Under the pieces are notes generated by a model that saw nothing but the letters and a program-made list of their open reading frames with translations, was not told where the DNA came from and ran no database searches. A program made the position numbers and the translations under genes. A stretch of 64,000 nt of DNA from Sphingomonas changnyeongensis (GTDB taxonomy: Bacteria > Pseudomonadota > Alphaproteobacteria > Sphingomonadales > Sphingomonadaceae). Positions 19,419 to 27,431 of this stretch are shown one piece after another; within the stretch, counting starts at the first letter, position 1; every line of letters begins with the position of its first letter. Location: contig NZ_CP047896.1 in NCBI RefSeq assembly GCF_009913435.1, forward strand, positions 1 through 64,000. Reading direction: 5' to 3'.

Positions 19419-19529
19419 TTGACCGAGGCAGGTGGCGCCGTTGTCCTTGAAGCGCTGTACAACCCGCCGGCGCCGAATGAGCGGTTGGTTCGCGCCTTTG
19501 CAGACCACACTCGCCGTAGCGGCGGATGA
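19419..19529 (+). pseudogene. DUF1778 (TacA-like) antitoxin C-terminal remnant
   Basis: The open piece reads LTEAGGAVVLEALYNPPAPN followed by ERLVRAFADHTRRSGG and a stop. This matches the C-terminal toxin-binding tail of DUF1778 antitoxins (usual form FLELLENPPAPNERLR). Upstream in the same frame is a stop (TAA), and no RHH domain survives. The acetyltransferase toxin that should follow is absent; an HNH gene lies there instead. Confidence 0.55.
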
Positions 19530-19600
19530 TTAGTCGACGCAGAACGAGCTCGCTCGTCTTTGCTCGTTAAGTCGTGAATGGTCCTTGTTGTCGTAGTGAT

Positions 19601-20083
19601 ATGTCACTGCGAAGAAAAAGAAATCGAAAGATGCAGATGCGGCGCCTTTACAAGGCGCAAAGCGGCATCTGTGCCGGATGTGGTAAGCGAATTGTGCTCG
19701 GGCAGCAGGGAGACCCGCGCAAGGCGGCAAGCTTCGATCATGTCATTCCACGATCTGAAGGCGGCCGCCGGGTAGCGACAAACGGCCTGCTCAAACACGC
19801 AGCTTGCAATGAAGCGCGGGGCAATCGCCCGGCAAACGGATGCGACCTCATTTGGCATTTGGTGGTTTCCCTCCGACTGACGCGGAGAGGGCGGCGTTCT
19901 GCCAGGAGCGGAGCAAATGGGACCGGAGGCAAAGGTTGCGACCTTTTCCCCTCTGGATCATCAAACCCAAGCCCGCTCGTTCTTTCAGCTCCTGTGGGTA
20001 TGAAGCAGAATGGACGGAAACCGGTTTGGCCGGCAGGAGGGGATGTTGCTGATCGCCAGGTCAGCGTGTTCGCGGCAAAGTGA
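19601..20083 (+). CDS. HNH nuclease-domain protein
   Basis: About 160 aa. Metal-binding CAGC, then DHVIPRSEGGRRVATNGLL and HAACNEARGN, give a compact HNH core. The C-terminal 70 residues look unlike coding sequence. A different frame from about 19850 gives a more natural tail (TDAERAAFCQERSKWDRRQ), so a frameshift near 19850 is possible. The 3' end overlaps the convergent histidine-kinase gene by 23 bases, another sign that the present C-terminus is not original. Role unknown. Confidence 0.65.
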   Translation: MSLRRKRNRKMQMRRLYKAQSGICAGCGKRIVLGQQGDPRKAASFDHVIPRSEGGRRVATNGLLKHAACNEARGNRPANGCDLIWHLVVSLRLTRRGRRSARSGANGTGGKGCDLFPSGSSNPSPLVLSAPVGMKQNGRKPVWPAGGDVADRQVSVFAAK

Positions 20084-21398
20084 TGGTCACGCAGGCGCCG
20101 CCGAGGTCAACCGATCGCGTGATCTCTAGCGCGCCACCATAAAGCTGTACTAGCTCGGTCGTGATCGCCAGCCCAAAGCCGAAGCCGGGGAGGCTTTCAT
20201 CAAGGCGAACTCCGGCCTCCACCACCCGCGCGATGTCAGCGTCGGCCATGCCGGGGCCATCGTCTTCCACTGCGATCACGATGCGCGGGCCAGCTTGCTC
20301 CACCGCCACTCGCACTTCGCTACGGGCATGGCGCCCTGCATTGTCGATCACGTTGCCCAGCAGTTCCTCGAAATCGCGCTGTTCGACCGCGACAGCGTAG
20401 CCCGGCGCGCCCGCCAGTCCGCCGGCACGTTGGAAAGTAATCCCGCTGGCGCGGTGGATTTGCTGAAGCGTCCCCAGCATGTCGTCGATCACCCCGGCAA
20501 TCTCGGTGCGCGCCCGCCCGCTGGCGGCATGGGCACCGATGCGTGCGCGTTTCAGGTGGTGTGCGATGCGTTGATCAAGCTCCTCGACCAGCTTGAGCGC
20601 CTCTGTCGATGCGTTCTCGCGCGCGAGGCGAAGGGAGAGTGTCGCCAGCGGTGTCTTAAGGCCATGCGCCAGATTGGCGACGTGCCGCCGCGCCTGTTCA
20701 AGGCTGGTGCGGTTCTGGTCGATTAGGCCGTTGACCTCGTCCACCAGCGGCAGCAGTTCCCGCGGCTGATCGGCGGGCAGTGTGTCGGCCTCGCCCGAAC
20801 GGATGCGCGCTACCGCGCTGCCCAGACGGCGCAACGGCTGCAGTCCGTAGCGCAATTGTGCAAGTGTGCCGGCCACCAACGCAAGCGCGATTAAGGCGAG
20901 CGATACCAGCAGAGTGCCGCGCGCCGCATCGAGCGGCCGATCAATTAGTTCGCGCGGGGCAAAGGCGATGATCGTGACCGGGCCGCCTGCAGTTGCCACC
21001 TTCCTTGCGCGGAGGTGCACCGCCCGGCCATCATCGGTTCGCCCCCGTCCACCCGCAATCGCGGTGTCAGAGTGGCGCATCTCGCGACGGGTCCGGAAGG
21101 CTTGCAGCCCCGATCCGCTCGACCATTGTCGTCGTTCGCCACGCACCAGCCAGCCCCAGCCGCTACCGCGCTGGTCGAAATTGGATAGGCTGAGGATCCG
21201 ATCTTGCGCGACAGACCCATCGGGTTCGAGCGCGCGTTCCAGGACGCCGATCTGGGTGTCGAGCGTCTGGTCAACGCCGACCATCACGAACCGTTCGAGC
21301 ACGCCGCTGATCGCAATCGAGGCGAATATCAGGATCGCGATACCGGTGGCCGCCGCCAGCAGGATCAGCCGCGCATGGAGCGACAGGCGGCGGATCAT
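20061..21398 (-). CDS. Sensor histidine kinase, PhoQ/QseC-like
   Basis: 445 aa. Two membrane segments (about 11-33 and 161-181) flank a periplasmic sensor of about 130 residues. A HAMP-like linker follows (LQPLRRLGSAVARIRSGEAD), then the H-box with the phosphorylated His245 (NLAHGLKTPL), an N-box (GNVIDNAGRHA), G1 (EDDGPGM) and G2 (GFGFGLAIT). The gene overlaps its response regulator by four bases. The stimulus is unknown. Divergence from the OB-fold gene suggests that gene is a target. Confidence 0.92.
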   Translation of the reverse strand: MIRRLSLHARLILLAAATGIAILIFASIAISGVLERFVMVGVDQTLDTQIGVLERALEPDGSVAQDRILSLSNFDQRGSGWGWLVRGERRQWSSGSGLQAFRTRREMRHSDTAIAGGRGRTDDGRAVHLRARKVATAGGPVTIIAFAPRELIDRPLDAARGTLLVSLALIALALVAGTLAQLRYGLQPLRRLGSAVARIRSGEADTLPADQPRELLPLVDEVNGLIDQNRTSLEQARRHVANLAHGLKTPLATLSLRLARENASTEALKLVEELDQRIAHHLKRARIGAHAASGRARTEIAGVIDDMLGTLQQIHRASGITFQRAGGLAGAPGYAVAVEQRDFEELLGNVIDNAGRHARSEVRVAVEQAGPRIVIAVEDDGPGMADADIARVVEAGVRLDESLPGFGFGLAITTELVQLYGGALEITRSVDLGGACVTITLPRTR

Positions 21399-22057
21399 GC
21401 CGGCTCGACGAGGCTGTAGCCGCGCCCGCGCACGGTCTCGATCATCGCAGCGCCGATCTTGCGCCGGACCCGGCCGACGATGACCTCAAGCGAATTAGAA
21501 TCGCCCCCGGCGTCATATTCATAGACACGTTCGAGCAGATCGCTGCGGTCCACCACCTTGTTCTTGCGTAGGATCAGCGCCGACAGCACACGCCATTCGA
21601 ACGCCGTCAGCCTGAGCGGCAGGCCATCCAACTCGAAATGGCCGAGCTGGGTGTCGAAGGTCAGCGGCCCGCACGCGATGCGTGGAGCAGCATGGCCCGC
21701 TGATCGCCTGACCAGCGCCCGCAGGCGCAGGATCACTTCCTCGGTGCGGAACGGCTTGACCAGAAAATCATCGGCCCCAGCCTTGAACCCGGCGACCTTG
21801 TCGGACCAGCCATCGCGCGCGGTCAGGATCAGCACCGGGAGAGCGCGCCCACTTTCGCGCCAGCCGCTCAGCACCGACAGGCCCGGAAGGCCCGGCAGCC
21901 CCAGATCGAGCACCGCTGCATCATAGGGCTCGGTATCGCCCAGATGCAGGGCGTCGATCCCGTTGCCCGCAATGTCCACGGCAAAGTTTTCTGCGCGTAA
22001 AGCGTGGGCGATTTCGTCGGCCAAGGCCGTATCGTCTTCTACCAGAAGTATCCGCAT
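21395..22057 (-). CDS. OmpR/PhoP-family response regulator
   Basis: 220 aa. Receiver domain with acidic pocket (VEDD), phosphoacceptor Asp51 (AAVLDLGLPG), Thr79 and Lys101 (LVKPF). The winged-helix DNA-binding domain follows (LRLTAFEWRVLSAL; VIVGRVRRKIG; VRGRGYSLVEP). It is the first gene of the operon with its kinase (ATGA overlap). Cytoplasmic transcription factor. Confidence 0.93.
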   Translation of the reverse strand: MRILLVEDDTALADEIAHALRAENFAVDIAGNGIDALHLGDTEPYDAAVLDLGLPGLPGLSVLSGWRESGRALPVLILTARDGWSDKVAGFKAGADDFLVKPFRTEEVILRLRALVRRSAGHAAPRIACGPLTFDTQLGHFELDGLPLRLTAFEWRVLSALILRKNKVVDRSDLLERVYEYDAGGDSNSLEVIVGRVRRKIGAAMIETVRGRGYSLVEPA

Positions 22058-22102
22058 CGCTCAGCTCCGTATCGCACGCCTAGGGCCGCCACCCAAACCG
22101 AA

Positions 22103-22122
22103 ACTGAACGGCGCGGTTCAGT
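22103..22122. promoter_or_regulatory. Inverted repeat between divergent regulator and target
   Basis: Perfect 7-bp arms ACTGAAC and GTTCAGT separated by GGCGCG, lying in the 115-base gap between the response-regulator start and the OB-fold gene. A plausible binding site for the response regulator, giving autoregulation and target control. Binding is inferred. Confidence 0.5.
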
Positions 22123-22172
22123 GCCGGTGCGGTCGCGCGTGCCAGAAGGGGCCCTTCAGAAGGAGATGAACC

Positions 22173-22706
22173 ATGGTCAAAATCGATACACCCTTGCGTC
22201 AGACGATCGCAGCGATCGGTCTGCTGCTGATCGGTGGCACGGCGGGCGCTGCTGCCACCCACGCGTTGCAACCGGTCGTGGTGATGGCTCCGGCCGCGCC
22301 GACCGCCATCTCGGGTCTGTCCGGTATCGAGAACCCCGCCTTCAGCCACGCGATTGTCGCGGTCAAGGGCCGGATCGCGGAGGTTTACGGCGAGAGTTTC
22401 ATCCTTGAGGATGGGACTGGCCGGGTGCTGATCACCGCACGCCAGGCGGGCGGCTTTGTGCCAGCCGTCGGCCAGACCGTGACCGTCCAGGGTCATATGC
22501 ACGGCACCAGCCTTCGCCCGATGTTCATCGCCGGTGCCGATGGCCGCGCTTATGCCGTGGGTCGCATGGGCGGCCGCCATGGCGATCACAAGGGTCGCCG
22601 TGAACGACCGGGCCGTGCAGGCCCTGATGGCGCAGTCCATATCGAACAGCCGGGCGCGCACGGTCCCGAAGCGCAGCCCGCCGCTTCTGTTTCGCTCGCC
22701 AATTGA
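22173..22706 (+). CDS. Exported OB-fold protein
   Basis: 177 aa. Starts after an AGAAGGAG-like site (gaaggagatgaaccATG). The hydrophobic N-terminus (TIAAIGLLLIGGTAGAAATH) is a signal or anchor. A short OB-fold follows: VAVKGRIAEVYGESFILEDG, TGRVLITAR and VGQTVTVQGHM, similar to periplasmic BOF (YgiW/YdeI-like) proteins. The C-terminus is a His/Gly/Arg-rich tail (RMGGRHGDHKGRRERPGRAG) that may bind metal. BOF proteins are commonly controlled by PhoPQ/QseBC-type systems, which fits the divergent two-component pair. Function is inferred. Confidence 0.72.
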   Translation: MVKIDTPLRQTIAAIGLLLIGGTAGAAATHALQPVVVMAPAAPTAISGLSGIENPAFSHAIVAVKGRIAEVYGESFILEDGTGRVLITARQAGGFVPAVGQTVTVQGHMHGTSLRPMFIAGADGRAYAVGRMGGRHGDHKGRRERPGRAGPDGAVHIEQPGAHGPEAQPAASVSLAN

Positions 22707-22734
22707 ACTTATGCACTGTGCTGAAATGAAACTT

Positions 22735-24057
22735 ATGAGCCTGAAGCGCATTTACCTGACAGGTCTTGCCGCAGCGCTGATGAGCCCAGCCGCCAGCGTC
22801 CTCGCCCAAACAGCCGGTCCCGTCCCGCCAGATGCCACAGCGATTACGCAGGTATCGGGCGACGGACAGCGGCTTACTGCAGTGGTGCTCGCCTATGATG
22901 AGCCACTCGCCAATGTTCCGCTGTCCGTCGGTGATTTCGTGGTCAAGGATCGCAGGGTCACGCGTGCCTATGTAAGCGACCATGCCGAACCAGGCGTGGC
23001 CGCGGCGGGGCCATTTGTCGTGATCGAGCTGGCTGCCGATGACACGGATGCGACCCTCAAGGTCGAGCCACCTTGGCGCAGCGGACCGCCGCCAGCGGAG
23101 GGAGGGGTAGGGGGCGGCCCGCCGCCGGGAATGGCAGCACCGGTATTCCGGCCAGCCGTCGCGACTGTCGAACGTGCCCCCGCGCTGACGGCAGTCGATG
23201 GCTCGATCAAGCCGTCCATCCGCGCTCCCCTAGACAGCCGCGTCGTGCGCAATTTGGTGGTCGACAGCTTTACCCAGCACGTCTTCTGCGATCCCGTTAC
23301 GGGTGATTGCCTCGCATATAATCTGTTCGTGCCGGCCGATTACGACCCGGCCCGGGCCTATCCGCTGGTGCTGTTCATGCACGATGCCGGCAACACCAGC
23401 AGCGATCCGCTCACAACGCTCAGGCAAGGCAATGGTGCCACCATATGGGCAGAGCCGCAGAACCAGGCAAAGCATCCGGCGCTCGTCCTGGCGCCGCAAT
23501 ATGCCACACAAACGGTGAATGACGGATCGCAGGCGACCAGCCTGCTCGATACCACCGTGCATCTGGTCGAAGCCCTGACGAGGCAATACAGCATCGATCG
23601 CAACCGGCTATACGCCACCGGCCAATCGGGCGGCGCGATGATGACCATTGCGATGGATATCAAATATCCTGATTTGTTCGCGGCCTCCTACATCGTGGCC
23701 GGGCAGTGGGATGCAGCTCTCGTCGCGCCCCTCGCCGACGACCGGCTGTGGATCACGGTGGCCGAAGGAGATTTGAAGGCGTTCCCTGGCCAGAACGCGA
23801 TCACATCCGCGCTTGCAGCCAAGGGAGCGGAAATCGCACGCGCGCAATGGGACGGGCGTGCCAGTACTGCGCAGTTCGATGCGCTCGCTGCCGACCTGAT
23901 CGCGAAGGGGGCGCCGATCAACTACGTCGTTCTGGCCAAGGGAACGGTCGTTCCCTCCGGTCAGCCTGACAATGGTGGCAGCAATCACACCAACACATGG
24001 CGGATTGCCTATTCCATCGATGCCATACGCGACTGGCTGATGCGCCAGCACCGCTGA
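22735..24057 (+). CDS. Exported alpha/beta-hydrolase, PHB-depolymerase/esterase-like
   Basis: About 440 aa from ATG 22735 (22711 and 22726 are also possible). Signal peptide MSLKRIYLTGLAAALMSP, cleaved near VLAQ. Residues 40-110 form an Ig-like esterase N-domain, followed by a Pro/Gly linker (PPPAEGGVGGGPPPG). The hydrolase domain has the oxyanion loop LVLFMHDAGN, nucleophile Ser298 in GQSGGAM, and a likely catalytic His in GGSNHTNTW. It resembles extracellular esterases of the LpqC/feruloyl-esterase type. It ends three bases before the next gene's spacer, so it is probably co-transcribed with the tannase-like hydrolase. Confidence 0.8.
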   Translation: MSLKRIYLTGLAAALMSPAASVLAQTAGPVPPDATAITQVSGDGQRLTAVVLAYDEPLANVPLSVGDFVVKDRRVTRAYVSDHAEPGVAAAGPFVVIELAADDTDATLKVEPPWRSGPPPAEGGVGGGPPPGMAAPVFRPAVATVERAPALTAVDGSIKPSIRAPLDSRVVRNLVVDSFTQHVFCDPVTGDCLAYNLFVPADYDPARAYPLVLFMHDAGNTSSDPLTTLRQGNGATIWAEPQNQAKHPALVLAPQYATQTVNDGSQATSLLDTTVHLVEALTRQYSIDRNRLYATGQSGGAMMTIAMDIKYPDLFAASYIVAGQWDAALVAPLADDRLWITVAEGDLKAFPGQNAITSALAAKGAEIARAQWDGRASTAQFDALAADLIAKGAPINYVVLAKGTVVPSGQPDNGGSNHTNTWRIAYSIDAIRDWLMRQHR

Positions 24058-24081
24058 ACCATGGGAAACGGAGTAGACAGC

Positions 24082-25578
24082 ATGATCGATCGCAGAACAC
24101 TGCTCGGCTACGGCACTGCCGGCCTCGTGACGGGCCTTGCCGGAGGTTGCGCATTTCCTGCTATCCACACCTCGCGGGATAGACTGCGGTTCGATCCTGC
24201 CGCGTTCACCGAGAGAAACCGGCAGATTACCACCGGCAGTGGCCAGCATAGCGTGGTCTACCGCTTCTACCGCGCTATCCCCTATGTCGCGAACCCGGTC
24301 GACGCGCGTTATCAAAGCCTCAATATCAGCGTACCGATCAGCATTGATGGCCAACCGATCAATGCGGGCGATGCGCCGATCCTGTTAGCGAATGGGGTCG
24401 GCGGCTATATGCCCTCTTCGGTCATCGATGCCATGGATGTCGGCGGTCCGGCAGATCCCGGCGGGCCTACCGGGATGGGCGTTCCGCCTCCCAGGGCAGC
24501 GCCAATGGGCCACCGCGTCAACAAGCCGGAATATGCCCTCGCAGCAGGCATGGTCGTGGTTGAACCAGGCGTGCGCGGGCGTACGCTGGTCGACGATAAG
24601 GGCCGCTATTATGGTACGGCTCCGGCCGCGATCGTCGATCTGAAAGCGGCGGTGCGGTATCTGCGGCACAATGCAGGGATTATCCCCGGCGATGTCGGGC
24701 GGATCATCTCCACCGGCACCAGCGCAGGCGGCGCGCTGTCTGCACTGCTGGGGGCATCGGGCGACAGCCACCTCTACGATCCCTATCTCCAGACCATCGG
24801 CGCGGCCGACGCCAGCGATGCCATCCATGCCGTGGGCGCATGGTGCCCGATCACCGATCTCGAACACGCCGATATGGCTTATGAATGGAACTGGGGCGAA
24901 CTTACACCGGCATCGGACAAGGGATTGGATCGCGGTTTATCCGATCAACTCAAGGCAATGTTTGCCGATTATCAGCGCGCGCTGGGGCTCAGCGCGGGCG
25001 ACGGGATGCCGCTGACCGCTGAAACCTATGATCGCCATCTGATACACGAGTACCTGATCCCGGCGGCGACCCGCTATCTTGCGGCCTTGCCGGAGGACAA
25101 GCGCCAAGCCTACCTCGCGCAGCATCCGCTAATCGGCTGGTCCAATGGGACGGCGCGGTTCGAATGGGCCGATTATCTGCGCCATGTCGGGTCGCGAAAG
25201 AAGTCCGCGCCCGCCTTCGATGCCTTAGACCTGTCGACAGGTGAAAACAATCTGTTCGGCAACAATACGGTCAAGGCGCAGCATTTCACGCCCTTCGGCG
25301 CGGCGGAATCCGGGGCCGGAGCCCTTTCACCAGACATTGCGGAAAAAACGCGTCTGATGAACCCAATGCACTTCCTTGCCAGCGCCAATGCTGGCCGGGC
25401 GAGGCGCTGGTGGCTGCGGGTGGGCACCAAGGACACGGATACCGCGCTGACGGTTGTGGGCAACCTTGCGGCCCGGACGCGCCAGCTCGGCGACGCGGTT
25501 GATACGGCCATGTACTGGGATGCGGGCCACGGCGCCGATGAAGACCCCGATGCCTTCGTGCGGTGGGCAATCGGATAG
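24082..25578 (+). CDS. Tannase-like alpha/beta-hydrolase (Tat lipoprotein)
   Basis: 498 aa. Start at 24082 after GGAAACGGAG; an upstream ATG at 24061 is less likely. The N-terminus combines twin Arg (MIDRRTLLGYG) with a lipobox (GLAGGCAF), so it is probably a Tat-exported lipoprotein. The catalytic Ser214 sits in GTSAGGALS, as in subtype B tannases; a later Asp (GTKDTDTAL) and His (WDAGHGADED) complete a triad. Tannases split galloyl esters to gallate. With the preceding esterase it suggests breakdown of plant phenolic esters. Substrate inferred from family resemblance. Confidence 0.75.
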   Translation: MIDRRTLLGYGTAGLVTGLAGGCAFPAIHTSRDRLRFDPAAFTERNRQITTGSGQHSVVYRFYRAIPYVANPVDARYQSLNISVPISIDGQPINAGDAPILLANGVGGYMPSSVIDAMDVGGPADPGGPTGMGVPPPRAAPMGHRVNKPEYALAAGMVVVEPGVRGRTLVDDKGRYYGTAPAAIVDLKAAVRYLRHNAGIIPGDVGRIISTGTSAGGALSALLGASGDSHLYDPYLQTIGAADASDAIHAVGAWCPITDLEHADMAYEWNWGELTPASDKGLDRGLSDQLKAMFADYQRALGLSAGDGMPLTAETYDRHLIHEYLIPAATRYLAALPEDKRQAYLAQHPLIGWSNGTARFEWADYLRHVGSRKKSAPAFDALDLSTGENNLFGNNTVKAQHFTPFGAAESGAGALSPDIAEKTRLMNPMHFLASANAGRARRWWLRVGTKDTDTALTVVGNLAARTRQLGDAVDTAMYWDAGHGADEDPDAFVRWAIG

Positions 25579-25739
25579 GACGTCAAGTCATAATGGGTCG
25601 CCCTCGGCGGCGGGACTGAACGGCTGACTTTGGGCATAATGCGGAGCGACCGGTCGCCTCGATAAACCCTGCTGTGGCAATAATCCGGCTGCCGCTGCTC
25701 TGAGCCACGATCTTCGTCTACCTAACAGTAGAGCCGACC

Positions 25740-26010
25740 GCCCGATTGTTGCCCATGCTTGGGCATGATGACAGACAGGTTGGGGGTAACCTCCAACCCA
25801 GTTTACCGATGGATTTGGCTGCCATCTCTGCTGAGATCATGTTGCCCAGGCACCCGTCCCGCAGGCGAGGATTGAAGCTCTCGAGGAACCCCGTAGCGCT
25901 GCGGCTTGCCCGGTGCGACGCAGTGCCATTCGACCTCGCGCTCCTTGGACAAGCGCAGGATCGCTATGCTGGTCAGTCCTTTACTGTCGTTGCTGACGAT
26001 CAGCGCTGGT
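25740..26010 (-). pseudogene. IS3-family transposase (OrfB) remnant
   Basis: Minus-strand reading gives SNDSKGLTSIAILRLSKERE and EWHCVAPGKPQRYG. After a one-base shift it continues FLESFNPRLRDGCLGN. This is the part around the second catalytic Asp and the E-containing motif of an IS3 OrfB. No start, no first Asp region and no ends are present. Confidence 0.7.
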
Positions 26011-26155
26011 TGGGACCGCTCGGCTGCCAGGCCCCGCCACCGATCCCGGATCGCACCTTCAACGCTTCGCCGGCTGCGATCAAAGGGACGGCATCAGCCC
26101 GATGCCGTCCCCTGTTCTCAACATGGGAGTGGGCTCTCACAGCACCTGATCAGCC

Positions 26156-26641
26156 TCAAGCGGTTGGCTTGGTACGTCCCGGCTTGCTGGCAGCCACCCG
26201 CTTGGCAGATCGCGCTGCACGGCCCTTCGAGCCGAGGCCGATTTTGAGGGCGAGGTCGCGACGTTGCTTGGCGTAATTCTCCGCGACCATCGGATAATCG
26301 GGCTTCAACTTATAGCGTTCGCGATACTGTTCCGGGGTCAGGCCATGGCCCGACAGATGGCGCTTTAGCGACTTGTAGGGCTTGCCGTCGATCAGCGAGA
26401 TAATGAAATCTTTCGACGCAAGCGACTTGCGCACCGACACCGCGGGCTCTGCGCCGCCCTCGGACACAGCCTCAGCTGACTGCACTTCGGGCGTCGAGAG
26501 TTCCGTCAGCGTGGAGTGCATCTTTTGCAGGAATGCCGGCACATCCTCAGCGCCGGCACGATTGTTGGGGTTGTTCAGCCAGGCGATCGTAAGTTCAGTC
26601 GCCAGCTCGATCGTGTTCGACGACAGGTTGGGGTCCGTCAT
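26156..26641 (-). CDS. MucR/Ros-family transcriptional regulator
   Basis: 161 aa, starting after a strong GGAGG site. The N-terminal helix (LSSNTIELATELTIAWLNNP) and the central DNA-binding region (DGKPYKSLKRHLSGHGLTPE, then YPMVAENYAKQR) are those of MucR. The zinc-ligand cysteines of Ros are replaced (ISLID: Ser and Asp instead of C-x2-C), while both His remain. MucR proteins are H-NS-like repressors of exopolysaccharide, motility and horizontally acquired genes. The basic tail (GRAARSAKRVAASKPGR) may add non-specific DNA contact. Monocistronic. Confidence 0.9.
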   Translation of the reverse strand: MTDPNLSSNTIELATELTIAWLNNPNNRAGAEDVPAFLQKMHSTLTELSTPEVQSAEAVSEGGAEPAVSVRKSLASKDFIISLIDGKPYKSLKRHLSGHGLTPEQYRERYKLKPDYPMVAENYAKQRRDLALKIGLGSKGRAARSAKRVAASKPGRTKPTA

Positions 26642-27043
26642 GTTGCCTCCATTCTGGAGGTTTTGTGTCTACCCTTTTGGGGTAGTCAAATCAAAAGCTC
26701 GCTGGCTCATGCGACCGGTGGTGCGACACCGGCGGACTAGGCCGTGAGGCAACAAGCAGGAATGCTGGCGTCGCTGTCAGGCGGACCTCAGACCCCTGAA
26801 CGTGCGTCTGGTACCTTAGCACTGACGCGCACCCCAAAGCCGCGCCACAATCGCACTTAACATAACATGTATTATCGGGGTTCGAGAGTGTCGAGCGGGT
26901 GTAAGCGCAACGTACAAATGGCACAGCTCAGCAAATTCGAAATGGCACAACCGTGCCTTCGCTGAGGCGATCGTGTCCATGGGCGCCCTCGACAATGGGG
27001 GTGTGCAGCAATGCCGCTGTCTGTCGGCGGCAACGTCCGCTCG

Positions 27044-27150
27044 CCACCAATCTCGGCCGTCGCCGGGAGGGTTCGAGCTGAAAGAGGACGTTTCCCTAGG
27101 GAATGGCGGCTTTTGACACGACCGCTCGCCTGAGCGGCCGAGATTGGTGG
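27044..27150. repeat. 16-bp perfect inverted repeat
   Basis: CCACCAATCTCGGCCG at 27044-27059 is matched exactly in reverse complement at 27135-27150, with 75 bases between. It lies in the gene-free stretch 26952-27431, which otherwise shows only short GCTGCCGTT-type motifs and no ORF. It could fold as a large RNA stem or be an IS/MITE trace. Confidence 0.5.
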
Positions 27151-27431
27151 TTAGCTGCCGTTCCGCTTTGGAAAGCCTCATCGCGATAGCTGCCGTTTTC
27201 TCGCGGTCGACCGGGGTGGCGGCTGACGATCAAATGCGTCGTTCGCCGATCCGGCTTTGAACGACCGCCTCAAGACCGGTCATTGCTGTACGGGCGGATC
27301 GCACATCGGTTCTCGCCAGCGGCGGTCATTGGCACCTCCGGTGGCCGATATCGTAAGCTGAATTCTACCGCAGGTCTCTGACAGCAGCGGCGTACTTAGA
27401 AAAGATTGAGGACCAGGGATTGCTGACGGCG

